Source of the DNA: Chitinophagaceae bacterium
GTDB lineage: Bacteria > Bacteroidota > Bacteroidia > Chitinophagales > Chitinophagaceae
DNA length: 64,000 nucleotides
Direction: 5' to 3'
Assembly: GCA_947504605.1 (NCBI GenBank)
Contig: CANNJE010000002.1
Span: 1-64,000, forward strand
The stretch's first letter is position 1. Every line of letters starts with the position of its first letter. The notes under the pieces are model-generated. The model had not been told where the DNA came from. It did no database searches and saw nothing but the letters and a program-made list of their open reading frames with translations. The position numbers and the translations under genes were made by a program. This document shows positions 9,274 through 17,763 of this stretch, piece after piece.

Positions 9274-10695
9274 TTATTTTTGGTAAGTATTCATTTTTAC
9301 CTGCAGCAAGTCATTAAGCTGTTGCAACGTAAGTTTTTTGCCTACAATTCTTTTTTCTTTATCCAGCAAATATAGAGTAGGCGTTTGCGTTATATCATAC
9401 AATTGCTTAAAGGAAGGTTTTTGTCCTTCAGTATCGGCCTTCATCATTTCTAATGTATGATGAACATGATACCAATCCGCTAACTGATGGGTGTTAATAA
9501 AAGTTTTCCAACCACTCTCGTCGAACTCGGTCATTACTGCATATACCTTTATGTTTTTTGCTTTCCAGATAGCTCTGTAAAAGGAATCTACTCTTGGCAC
9601 TTCTTCTTTACAATGACCGCAGTTTGGATCCCAGAATACTACAACAGTATAGTCAGCATTTACATCATAAAGTGATGACACTTTATTGGCTGTATCCAGC
9701 AGCTCAAGATTGGCTGCTTTTTCTCCTACAAGATTAGCCATAAGCATATATGCCCTTCGGGTAATCGCTTCATTTTGTTTTTCGTTAAGCCATGGAGATA
9801 ATCCTTTACTATGATATTTATCGAACAAATGCACAAACACGGCATCCTGCCCCATATATTTCGGGTTCATATATTCATCGGTAAGCCAGTTCAATAAGTA
9901 CTTGTACATTTCCGGACTACTGCGTGCCAGCAAAAGTTTATAATCTGCGTCTTTAATAATGCTATCTGGTTCCTGCGGCATTACTTCCCTGTAATAACGC
10001 TGAAGTTTTGTTGGAAAGAATGGTGTGCGCACTACACAATCATCCATAAACGTAATGCCATCCCAATAATGGGTTTTGTAAAACTGATAATTATCCAAAG
10101 AGTCCTGCCTTGTTTCTGGCTTTTTTGTTGGATAAGGCGGCTCCTTCATAGCATTCAAGACAATTGCCATCATAGAAGCCGGTTTATTTTTGATAATACC
10201 ACTTCGGTAATCATTCAACTCTGTATTGTATTTTTTGTAGTTATTTTCATGAAGAGAAGAATCTGTTGCAGTTTTTGATTGATTATAGGCATCTCTTTCC
10301 TGATTTAGCAGTTTCCCCTGTTTGGCTACAAATTGCTGGTATTGCTGAAAAAGTATGTTTTCAGAAGAACCTGTAACGGACATTTTTATCAGGTCTGCAG
10401 TATCAGCCTTTATTGTTATCTCCTGCTCTTTACCAATCAGAAAATCGGCGGTATATTTTTTTCCAGGAAAAACGATGGCATAAATACCGGATGGCAATAC
10501 TCCTTTTGACTGAAAAACTGCTACTCCATTACTATTAACAGCAGCAGAATCATCTACATTTAAATTGGTGCCTGCATGGTGTGTCAGATAGGCAATCCCC
10601 GATTTAAAATTGGATTGTAACGTAACCTTGAATGACTGTGCAGCAGCAATATGGTAAACTCCTGCAGCAAAAAGGGTAAAATATATTTTCTTCAT
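9274..10695 (-). CDS. Secreted TlpA-like thioredoxin-fold protein with DUF4369/DUF5106-type N-terminus
   Basis: About 473 residues from the ATG at 10695 (MKKIYFTLF). The signal peptide ends near IAAAQ. The first 130 residues form a beta-rich domain like DUF4369, and the middle is helical, like DUF5106 (contains WDGITFMDDCVVRTPFF). The C-terminal 150 residues are a thioredoxin fold with the redox motif CGHC in FWDPNCGHCKEEVP and the cis-proline segment TQTPTLYLLD. It probably reduces or exchanges disulfides in the periplasm. The frame stays open to a TTG at 10716, but that TTG overlaps a -7 promoter box and the extra residues do not look like a signal peptide, so I use 10695. Confidence 0.85.
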   Translation of the reverse strand: MKKIYFTLFAAGVYHIAAAQSFKVTLQSNFKSGIAYLTHHAGTNLNVDDSAAVNSNGVAVFQSKGVLPSGIYAIVFPGKKYTADFLIGKEQEITIKADTADLIKMSVTGSSENILFQQYQQFVAKQGKLLNQERDAYNQSKTATDSSLHENNYKKYNTELNDYRSGIIKNKPASMMAIVLNAMKEPPYPTKKPETRQDSLDNYQFYKTHYWDGITFMDDCVVRTPFFPTKLQRYYREVMPQEPDSIIKDADYKLLLARSSPEMYKYLLNWLTDEYMNPKYMGQDAVFVHLFDKYHSKGLSPWLNEKQNEAITRRAYMLMANLVGEKAANLELLDTANKVSSLYDVNADYTVVVFWDPNCGHCKEEVPRVDSFYRAIWKAKNIKVYAVMTEFDESGWKTFINTHQLADWYHVHHTLEMMKADTEGQKPSFKQLYDITQTPTLYLLDKEKRIVGKKLTLQQLNDLLQVKMNTYQK

Positions 10696-10713
10696 AATTG
10701 TATAAAAGCGTGA

Positions 10714-10721
10714 CAAATGTA
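10714..10721 (-). promoter_or_regulatory. Putative -7 box upstream of the thioredoxin-fold gene
   Basis: TACATTTG on the minus strand, 18 bp upstream of the ATG at 10695, matches TAnnTTTG exactly. No TTTG was seen at the preferred distance upstream. If real, it supports the downstream ATG as the start. Confidence 0.4.
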
Positions 10722-10832
10722 TTTAAAATACCTGTTGTAAGCACAGCCTTAACAAAGCTATAGGAATTGAATGCTTAGAATAGATACTGACCGTATACCA
10801 AGTTTAACGATATAGATTGGCTTCATAAGTAT

Positions 10833-10840
10833 TAAATTTG
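10833..10840 (+). promoter_or_regulatory. Putative -7 box of rlmD, only 5 bp before the start codon
   Basis: TAAATTTG matches TAnnTTTG and ends five bases before the GTG start at 10846. A transcript starting a few bases downstream of this box would have almost no leader. No clear -33 element was found. Confidence 0.4.
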
Positions 10841-10845
10841 CCCCC

Positions 10846-12294
10846 GTGAGAAAAAAGAATAAAAATATAGTGCTGCAAAATGTAGCGGTTACAGATTATG
10901 CTGCCGAAGGAAAGGCCTTGGCAAAATTGGATGGTAAAGTCATCTTTATTGCGGGCGCAGTACCCGGGGATGTGGCCGATATCGTGCTCACTAAAAACAA
11001 AAAAGATTGGGCCGAAGGAAGGGTATTAAAGATAAATGAATATTCAACTTCCAGAGTTGAGCCTTTCTGTGATCATTTTGGAGTTTGTGGTGGTTGTAAG
11101 TGGCAAATGCTGCCTTATGAAAAACAATTACAATATAAACAACAGGAGGCCGAGCAAAATCTTATTAGAATTGGTAAGGTGAATGACGCTGTGTTCCTAC
11201 CAATAGCAGGCGCCGACGATACCGTTCACTATAGAAATAAATTGGAATTTACTTTCAGTAATAAGAGGTATTTATTACCAGGTGAAATTCAGGATTTGCC
11301 TTCAGGTTCAGACGGAGATGTTCCCACAGAAAAAGTGAGTATTCCGTTGGGAGCCGATGGAGCCCTGGGTTTTCATGCTCCACGCATTTTTGACAAAATA
11401 ATAGATATTCAGGAATGTTTTTTGATGGATGATGTAAATAACAGCATCCGCAATACCATTCGAGATTTTGCCAAAGAACATGGTTTTTCTTTTTATGATA
11501 TCAGGCAGCATACCGGCTGGCTGCGCAATATCATCATACGATACTGCAGTACAGGAGAACTAATGGTAAATATTTGTTTAAATCATGATGAAGAAAAAGA
11601 CCGCATACTTTTATTCGATCATTTACTTAAAGAAGTGCCTTCCATTACCACATTACTCTATACTATTAACCCAAAATGGAACGACAGCATTTACGATTTA
11701 ACCCCGCAAACCTATTTTGGGAAAGGCTATGTTGTTGAAAAATTGGGCGAATATGAATTTATCATTAGCCCTAAATCTTTTTTCCAAACCAATACCAAAC
11801 AGGCAGAAAAACTTTATAGCATTACTCGTGATTTTGCAGGATTAACCGGTAATGAGGTTGTTTATGATCTTTATTGCGGCACTGGAAGTATCGGCATTTT
11901 TGTGAGCAAAATGGCAAAAAAGATTATTGGGGTAGAAGTGATAGAAGACGCTATAGAAGATGCAAAAAAAAATGCTGCACTCAACAATATTGAACATGCT
12001 TTATTTTTTGCAGGAGATGTGATAAAGATCTGTAATGATGATTTTTTTGCAACACATGGCAAACCTGATGTTGTGATTACCGATCCGCCAAGAGTGGGCA
12101 TGCATGAAAAACTGGTAATTAAATTACTGGAAATGGAAGCGCCAAGGATTGTATATGTAAGCTGCAATACGGCAACACAGGCTAGGGACATATTACTACT
12201 AAGCGAAAAATATAGGGTTGAAAAAATACAACCGGTAGATATGTTCCCACATACACATCATATAGAAAGTGTGGCATTACTAACTTTAAAATAA
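10846..12294 (+). CDS. rlmD: 23S rRNA (uracil-C5)-methyltransferase RlmD (RumA family)
   Basis: A 482-residue SAM-dependent enzyme methylating a uracil of 23S rRNA (U1939 in E. coli). In order: a TRAM domain at about 1-65 (GKALAKLDGKVIF, AVPGDVADI), an iron-sulfur cluster motif CDHFGVCGGCKWQ at about 80, the SAM motif VYDLYCGTGSIGIF, the substrate motif TDPPRVG, and the catalytic Cys in YVSCNTATQARD. The start is GTG; no ATG is available before the TRAM domain. RlmC/TrmA paralogs are alternatives within the family, and Bacteroidota often carry more than one, so the exact target base is inferred. Confidence 0.88.
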   Translation: MRKKNKNIVLQNVAVTDYAAEGKALAKLDGKVIFIAGAVPGDVADIVLTKNKKDWAEGRVLKINEYSTSRVEPFCDHFGVCGGCKWQMLPYEKQLQYKQQEAEQNLIRIGKVNDAVFLPIAGADDTVHYRNKLEFTFSNKRYLLPGEIQDLPSGSDGDVPTEKVSIPLGADGALGFHAPRIFDKIIDIQECFLMDDVNNSIRNTIRDFAKEHGFSFYDIRQHTGWLRNIIIRYCSTGELMVNICLNHDEEKDRILLFDHLLKEVPSITTLLYTINPKWNDSIYDLTPQTYFGKGYVVEKLGEYEFIISPKSFFQTNTKQAEKLYSITRDFAGLTGNEVVYDLYCGTGSIGIFVSKMAKKIIGVEVIEDAIEDAKKNAALNNIEHALFFAGDVIKICNDDFFATHGKPDVVITDPPRVGMHEKLVIKLLEMEAPRIVYVSCNTATQARDILLLSEKYRVEKIQPVDMFPHTHHIESVALLTLK

Positions 12295-12330
12295 ACATCA
12301 TCAGGGTTTAACAGGAACTAAAATATTATC

Positions 12331-13029
12331 ATGGCATTTAATAATTATGGCAATCGTTTTCAAAGAACAACACCTATTGTTCTAAATCTTATCATCATCA
12401 ATGTGTTGGTTTTTTTGGCACAAACAGCTTTTGGTGGAAATGCGGATTTAAACAGTGTAAATGATCTTTTTGCTTTACATCATTACAAATCTGAAGTTTT
12501 CAGACCCTATCAGGTGGTTACGCATATGTTTATGCATGGTGGTATTTTTCACCTTTTATTTAACATGCTGGGTTTATGGATGTTTGGCTCAGTTGTGGAA
12601 AGAGCCTGGGGGCCAAAAAAGTTTTTAATTTTTTACCTGATATGCGGGATTGGCGCCGCCCTTACCCAAATGGGTTCCTATGCTTTTGATTATTGGCAGT
12701 TAGATCATAATACCATTAGTGCTGAACTGGAGGTTCAATACCAAGTAGCAATGAGAATAGGATGCACTGTGGGTGCTTCAGGTGCTATTATGGGTGTGTT
12801 AGCGGCTTTTGGATATTTATTTCCAAATACCGAACTATTTATCATGCCAATTCCTTTTCCTGTAAAAGCTAAATGGGCTATACTGGGTATTATTGCATTA
12901 GATGTATTTGGTGGTGTTTCAAGAGTCCCTGATGATAATATTGCTCATTTTGCCCATGTTGGAGGAGCGCTAATTGGATTCCTTCTGGTACTTTACTGGA
13001 ACAAAACGAATAAAAAAACGTTCTTTTAA
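12331..13029 (+). CDS. Rhomboid-family intramembrane serine protease
   Basis: A 232-residue membrane protein with about six hydrophobic segments. It has the rhomboid hallmarks: HGGIFHLLFNMLGLW in the second membrane segment region, WGPKKFLIFYLICGIGA, the catalytic serine in GASGAIMG, and the catalytic histidine in HFAHVGGALIGF. It should cleave transmembrane helices of other inner-membrane proteins. It is followed after 66 bp by a second rhomboid on the same strand. Confidence 0.93.
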   Translation: MAFNNYGNRFQRTTPIVLNLIIINVLVFLAQTAFGGNADLNSVNDLFALHHYKSEVFRPYQVVTHMFMHGGIFHLLFNMLGLWMFGSVVERAWGPKKFLIFYLICGIGAALTQMGSYAFDYWQLDHNTISAELEVQYQVAMRIGCTVGASGAIMGVLAAFGYLFPNTELFIMPIPFPVKAKWAILGIIALDVFGGVSRVPDDNIAHFAHVGGALIGFLLVLYWNKTNKKTFF

Positions 13030-13095
13030 AACAAATTCTCAATAAAAATATAAGCTGCAGGATTTGTAATTTTATAGCTAATAGAAAATATCGAT

Positions 13096-14043
13096 ATGGG
13101 AGAAACAGATAGATACAGCGAATATAAAAAACCAAAAAAAGGAATTTTAATGGGGCATGATGGCAATGCACTGGTTGCATTGTTTGCCATCAATATCATA
13201 TTCTTTTTAATACTCATGCTCATACAAGTGGTTTACTTTTTTATGCAGCAAACTCCCGAAGCATTTAATTCTGAGGTAATACAATGGTTTGCGTTACCCT
13301 CCAGACTTTCAAAACTAAGTGAAAGACCCTGGACCATTCTTAGCTATATGTTCAGTGATACAGGCTCAACCATAGTTCGCCTTATCAGCAACATGATTTG
13401 GCTTTGGGCTTTTGGTTTCCTTTTGCAAGAAATGGCTGGCAATGATAAACTCATACCCATTTACATTTATGGAGGAGTTTTGGGAGGCCTTGTATTTATA
13501 GGTGCCTATTATGTTATACCGCCATTACAGCCAATGATTGGCAGCGCAAGTTTGCTGGGCGCCAATGCTGGCACGCTGGCTGTGGCAATGGCTACAACCA
13601 CACTCTCGCCCGATTACCGTTTTTTTAGACAAATAAGAAATGGTATTCCAATATGGGTACTCATGAGTATTTATATTTTAATTGATTTTGCAGGAGTGGC
13701 AGAAATGGGGGCTGGTTATAGCTTTTCCCACTTGGGAGGAGCGCTGGCAGGATTCTTATTCGTCATTTTTCTTCGCCGGGGCAAAGATGGCAGTGTTTGG
13801 ATGAATCAATTTTACAGTTGGCTTATGAACTTGTTTAATCCTTACAAAAAACCTTCGAAGGATAAAATAAAGAATACTGTTTTTTATAACACAGAAAATC
13901 GTAAACCTTTTGAAAAAACAACCAATATTACTCAGCAAAAAGTGGACGAGTTACTCGATAAAATAAACCAAAAAGGTTATGATTTTTTAACCGAAGAAGA
14001 AAAAGAATTTTTAAAAAAAGCTGCAGAAGAAGATGGGTTATAA
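13096..14043 (+). CDS. Rhomboid-family protein lacking the expected active-site serine
   Basis: A 315-residue protein with about six membrane segments (residues 20-235) and a soluble C-terminal tail ending in an acidic/helical motif (DELLDKINQKGYDFLTEEEK), like the DUF6576-type tails on Bacteroidota rhomboids. The histidine segment is present (FSHLGGALAGF). At the place of the GxS nucleophile motif it reads LLGANAGTLAVAM, with Asn (codon AAT) where serine is expected. It may be an inactive rhomboid (pseudoprotease) working with the active neighbour. The reading frame is intact and codon use is normal, so this is not a decayed gene. Confidence 0.85.
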   Translation: MGETDRYSEYKKPKKGILMGHDGNALVALFAINIIFFLILMLIQVVYFFMQQTPEAFNSEVIQWFALPSRLSKLSERPWTILSYMFSDTGSTIVRLISNMIWLWAFGFLLQEMAGNDKLIPIYIYGGVLGGLVFIGAYYVIPPLQPMIGSASLLGANAGTLAVAMATTTLSPDYRFFRQIRNGIPIWVLMSIYILIDFAGVAEMGAGYSFSHLGGALAGFLFVIFLRRGKDGSVWMNQFYSWLMNLFNPYKKPSKDKIKNTVFYNTENRKPFEKTTNITQQKVDELLDKINQKGYDFLTEEEKEFLKKAAEEDGL

Positions 14044-14154
14044 ATTAGCCCTTATTGAAATATTCTTTTAGTTTCTCCTTCATCCTCTTGATTTCTTTTA
14101 TCTTTATCAAACAGCTATTTTTAAAATTCACCTGCATTTATCTAAAAAACAAAC

Positions 14155-14634
14155 ATGAAAAAAACAGTTTTATCGGTAATAATAATCTCAAGCGCAACAT
14201 TAATGGCTTGTAGCGGAATTGATAGTCCCGAAAAAGATACAAGTATAATGCCTGATTCACCAAGGACTTTAGCTCCAGCAATTGTTTCAAGCACTGCAGA
14301 TAGTACCAAACAAATAATTGCAGCACCCACAACAGGAGCCAAACCAAATAATCAACCTCAACCTTCAGCTCCCGCAACGAATGTTGCAGGTTTAAATCCT
14401 GCACATGGTCAGCCTGGTCACAGATGTGATATTGCTGTGGGCGCTCCTTTAAATTCCCCTGTTGCAAACACCAGTGGAGCAAATGGATCAAAGCCACAAA
14501 TTCAAAAAATGAATGCTCCAGTAGCGGTTCCTGCCGGTTCAATAAAAACCAATGGCACGGCAAGATTAAACCCTGAACACGGACAGCCTGGCCATGATTG
14601 TTCCGTACAGGTGGGAGCTCCTTTAAAAAATTAA
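14155..14634 (+). CDS. Lipoprotein with two copies of a LNPxHGQPGHxC motif
   Basis: A 159-residue protein with a lipoprotein signal (hydrophobic stretch ending LMAC at residue 19). The middle is a low-complexity linker rich in Pro, Ala, Thr and Ser. Two near-identical segments of about 20 residues follow: the first around residue 80 (LNPAHGQPGHRC, then AVGAPL) and the second at the very C-terminus (LNPEHGQPGHDC, then QVGAPL). His and Cys at fixed spacing suggest metal or heme binding, but this is inference. I recall this motif in other uncharacterised Bacteroidota envelope proteins. A terminator follows directly. Confidence 0.8.
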   Translation: MKKTVLSVIIISSATLMACSGIDSPEKDTSIMPDSPRTLAPAIVSSTADSTKQIIAAPTTGAKPNNQPQPSAPATNVAGLNPAHGQPGHRCDIAVGAPLNSPVANTSGANGSKPQIQKMNAPVAVPAGSIKTNGTARLNPEHGQPGHDCSVQVGAPLKN

Positions 14635-14651
14635 AACATCCATATTTTATT

Positions 14652-14682
14652 AAAAAAGCCGTTATGTATAACGGCTTTTTTT
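14652..14682 (+). terminator. Intrinsic terminator after the HGQPGH lipoprotein
   Basis: GCCGTTAT and ATAACGGC pair perfectly around a two-base loop, flanked by A6 and T7 runs, 17 bp after the stop. Confidence 0.92.
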
Positions 14683-14739
14683 AATAAACAACAATCAGCT
14701 GTAATTAAATCGTGCTGTTTTTCAACTTATCTTTAATGT

Positions 14740-15867
14740 ATGGCTCACCCGGTAAGACGTTTTACGAAAGGAATAATGGTTTCTAGCAATATTGCTATTG
14801 CACTATTATTTCTATTGGGTTGTTATGGTTATTGGTTTGATCCAAAGCAATTTTGGTTTACTGGATTTTTAACCTTGTCTTCCTTTTATTTTTTATTAAT
14901 CCTCCTTGGTTTCTTTTTTTTCTGGATGCTTGTAAAACCCAGATTGATGCTTATCAGTGTTATAGGTATCGTACTAGCATGGCAGCCATTAAAACAATTG
15001 GTACAAATAAGACTGAGCAATGATTTTAAAATAAAAAAAAGCTCAGAAATACTTCGGGTAATGAGTTGGAATGTTGAACATTTTGAAATTTTAACGCATA
15101 AAACACATCCTGAAAAAAAACAACAAATGCTTCGGCTCATCAATAAATACCAGCCCGATGTAGCCTGTTTTCAAGAAGTGGTGGCAAGCGATAAATCTCC
15201 TAATGCTATTAATTATCTGCCAGATCTTATAATGGCGCTTAATATGCCTTATTATTATTACAGCTATAATCCTAAACTGGATTTTGATAAAGACCACCGC
15301 TTTGGGATTATCATTTTTTCTAAATTCCCTATACTTAAAAATACAACCATCCTTCATAAACCGAATGATTATAATTCTATCTTTCAATATGTAGATATCC
15401 TACGCCAAAAGGATACTTTTCGGATTTTTAATCTGCATCTGCAATCCCTCAAATTCACCGATCAGGATTTGCAATACATAGATGAGCCGACTATTGACGA
15501 AGAAAACAATTTTACAAAGTCACGCACTATCATGCAAAAGTTTAAATCGGGATTTTTAAAAAGGCAGGCACAAAGCCAGTTTGTAAAAGAGGAGGTAGAT
15601 AAAAGCCCATATCCTGTTATCGTTTGCGGCGATTTTAATGACGTTCCAAACAGTTATGCCTATGCTACAATTGGCAAAGGGTTACAAAATAGTTTTGCAG
15701 AAAAAGGCAGTGGGATAGGCCGCACTTATATGCATATTTCCCCCACTTTAAGAATAGATAATATTTTTGCAGATAACAGGTTTGAGATAAAGCAATTTAT
15801 CAGGGATAATTCAAAACTGAGCGACCATTTTCCCATTATTACCGACCTATATTATAATAAACAGTAA
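14740..15867 (+). CDS. Membrane-anchored endonuclease/exonuclease/phosphatase-family protein
   Basis: A 375-residue protein. Residues 1-85 hold three hydrophobic segments. An EEP-fold hydrolase domain follows with MSWNVEHFE (metal-binding Asn), CFQEVV (metal-binding Glu), CGDFNDVPNS (catalytic Asp/Asn) and SDHFPIITDL (catalytic His). The fold serves nucleases, phosphodiesterases and sphingomyelinases. The membrane anchor suggests that the domain faces the periplasm or the membrane surface, and the substrate cannot be told. The ATG at 14740 fits the start of the first membrane segment. Confidence 0.82.
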   Translation: MAHPVRRFTKGIMVSSNIAIALLFLLGCYGYWFDPKQFWFTGFLTLSSFYFLLILLGFFFFWMLVKPRLMLISVIGIVLAWQPLKQLVQIRLSNDFKIKKSSEILRVMSWNVEHFEILTHKTHPEKKQQMLRLINKYQPDVACFQEVVASDKSPNAINYLPDLIMALNMPYYYYSYNPKLDFDKDHRFGIIIFSKFPILKNTTILHKPNDYNSIFQYVDILRQKDTFRIFNLHLQSLKFTDQDLQYIDEPTIDEENNFTKSRTIMQKFKSGFLKRQAQSQFVKEEVDKSPYPVIVCGDFNDVPNSYAYATIGKGLQNSFAEKGSGIGRTYMHISPTLRIDNIFADNRFEIKQFIRDNSKLSDHFPIITDLYYNKQ

Positions 15868-15916
15868 CTTACAGTCATGCAAATAGATTTTTCTTCTTAT
15901 TATTTTTACAGATGTT

Positions 15917-15947
15917 GTTGCCCTTGCGGCTTAGCTTAATATCTTTG
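15917..15947 (+). promoter_or_regulatory. Probable promoter of cysS (-33/-7)
   Basis: GTTG at 15917-15920, then 19 bp, then TATCTTTG at 15940-15947. Spacing and the -7 box fit the Bacteroidota consensus TTTG-N19-TAnnTTTG well. It implies a 5' leader of roughly 140 nt before the cysS ATG. I saw no strong hairpin or known riboswitch in that leader. Confidence 0.55.
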
Positions 15948-16093
15948 CACAATCCCTATTGCTCTCCAGAGTTTAGATAGGCTGAATATTTATAATTCAA
16001 AAAACATATTTGTTTCATAGTGGTAAACAGTTGATGTGGATGACATAACACTGATGCCATTCAAGAAAAATGCCCAACACAAAAAAATAAACA

Positions 16094-17584
16094 ATGTCAT
16101 TTAAAGTCTATAATTCATATTCAAGGCAAAAAGAAGTTTTTGAATCCATCACACACGGTCATGTGGGTATGTATGTGTGCGGGCCAACTGTAAGTGGCGA
16201 AAGTCACTTGGGCCATGCAAGACCCTATATTACTTTTGATGTGCTCTATCGCTATCTGACTCATTTAGGTAATAAAGTTCGTTATGTACGCAATATTACA
16301 GATGCAGGCCATTTTGAAGAAGAGGGCAGGGAAGCGGAGGATAAAATATCTAATAAAGCCATTCTGGAAAAACTGGAACCAATGGAACTGGTTCAAAAAT
16401 ATACTAACCTCTATCATTGGGCCATGCTTCAATTTAATTGTGTGGAGCCTTCTATTGAACCAACGGCTACCGGACATATCGTGGAGCAAATAACCATGAT
16501 CGAAAAAATAATCAGTGAAGGATATGCCTATGAAAAAAATGGATCTGTGTATTTTGATGTAAAAAAATACGCTGCTCATTACGATTATGGCAAACTAAGT
16601 GGGCGAATCATTGATGATCTTTTAGAAACCACCCGTGAGCTTGATGGTCAGGAAGAAAAAAAGGATCGGGCTGATTTTGCTCTTTGGAAAAATGCAGCAC
16701 CTGAACATATTATGCGATGGAAAAGCCCATGGGGAGAAGGTTTCCCGGGTTGGCATATAGAATGTTCTGCCATGGCTACAAAATATCTGGGGCCTAATTT
16801 TGATATTCACGGAGGAGGAATGGATCTACAGTTTCCTCATCACGAAAGCGAGATTGCACAAAGCACTATTTGTAATCACACAGCACCTGTACGTTACTGG
16901 ATGCATAATAATATGATTACCATCAATGGTAAAAAAATGGGGAAGAGCTACAACAATGTAATTAAACTAACAGAGTTGTTTAGTGGCAATCATCCTTTGC
17001 TAACACAGGCTTTTCATCCTATGACCATTCGTTTTTTTATTTTACAAAGCCATTACCGCAGTACGTTGGATTTTAGCAGCGAGGCATTGGTTGCAAGTGA
17101 AAAAGCTATGAAACGTTTGTGGGAAGCTTATGAAAATTTACAAAAATTAGAAGTTGGGGATACTGTTCAGGGAGAAGATGCAGAGATAGAAACTAAAGTG
17201 CTGAATTGGCTAAATGAATTGCCCGAATTTATGGATGATGATATGAGCACACCAAAAGTTCTGGCCAATATGTTTGAAATCGCTCCCATCATTAATTCGA
17301 TTAAAGATGGATTGATAAAAACAAATGCATTAAGCAGCAGTACACTGCAAAAAATGAAGGATAGTTTTAAACTTTTTTTAGAAGATATCCTGGGGCTACA
17401 AAATGTTTCTGCAACAGATAATGAAGCTTTTAAGGGAGTAATGCAGTTACTGATAGATATCAGAAAAGAAGCAAAAGGCAAAAAAGACTTTGCTACTTCA
17501 GACAAAATAAGAAACCAGCTCATTGAACTGGGTATTCAATTAAAAGACGAAAAGGGTGGAGAAATGAGCTGGACAGTTGCTTGA
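16094..17584 (+). CDS. cysS: Cysteinyl-tRNA synthetase
   Basis: A 496-residue class I aminoacyl-tRNA synthetase charging tRNA-Cys. The zinc ligand Cys is in MYVCGPTV. The HIGH-type motif is [21 protein letters not shown] and [13 protein letters not shown] carry the other zinc ligands. The KMSKS-type loop reads KMGKS, which is a common variant. The C-terminal helical anticodon-binding part includes [21 protein letters not shown]. Full length and intact. A terminator follows 18 bp downstream. Confidence 0.97.
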   Translation: MSFKVYNSYSRQKEVFESITHGHVGMYVCGPTVSGESHLGHARPYITFDVLYRYLTHLGNKVRYVRNITDAGHFEEEGREAEDKISNKAILEKLEPMELVQKYTNLYHWAMLQFNCVEPSIEPTATGHIVEQITMIEKIISEGYAYEKNGSVYFDVKKYAAHYDYGKLSGRIIDDLLETTRELDGQEEKKDRADFALWKNAAPEHIMRWKSPWGEGFPGWHIECSAMATKYLGPNFDIHGGGMDLQFPHHESEIAQSTICNHTAPVRYWMHNNMITINGKKMGKSYNNVIKLTELFSGNHPLLTQAFHPMTIRFFILQSHYRSTLDFSSEALVASEKAMKRLWEAYENLQKLEVGDTVQGEDAEIETKVLNWLNELPEFMDDDMSTPKVLANMFEIAPIINSIKDGLIKTNALSSSTLQKMKDSFKLFLEDILGLQNVSATDNEAFKGVMQLLIDIRKEAKGKKDFATSDKIRNQLIELGIQLKDEKGGEMSWTVA

Positions 17585-17602
17585 TCTCTTTTATATTTTA
17601 TT

Positions 17603-17641
17603 AAAAAGGTTCTGTGGAATTATTCTGCAGAACCTTTTTTT
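17603..17641 (+). terminator. Intrinsic terminator of cysS
   Basis: AAAAAGGTTCTG and CAGAACCTTTTT form a 12-bp stem around a 13-base loop, ending in a T run. Confidence 0.9.
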
Positions 17642-17763
17642 ATATCCAAACATTTTTTAAATTTTGGGATATTGCTTTTACGAGCAATTTTTTTTCACAT
17701 TAAACCAATTAAATATAAATAAGTCTTATCTTTTCATTTCTCATTTACACCAAAACAATCGCC

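Noticed and set aside
15950..16093. T-box or amino-acid riboswitch ahead of cysS
   Set aside because: No specifier loop, T-box sequence or terminator/antiterminator pair seen; T-boxes are not typical of this phylum.
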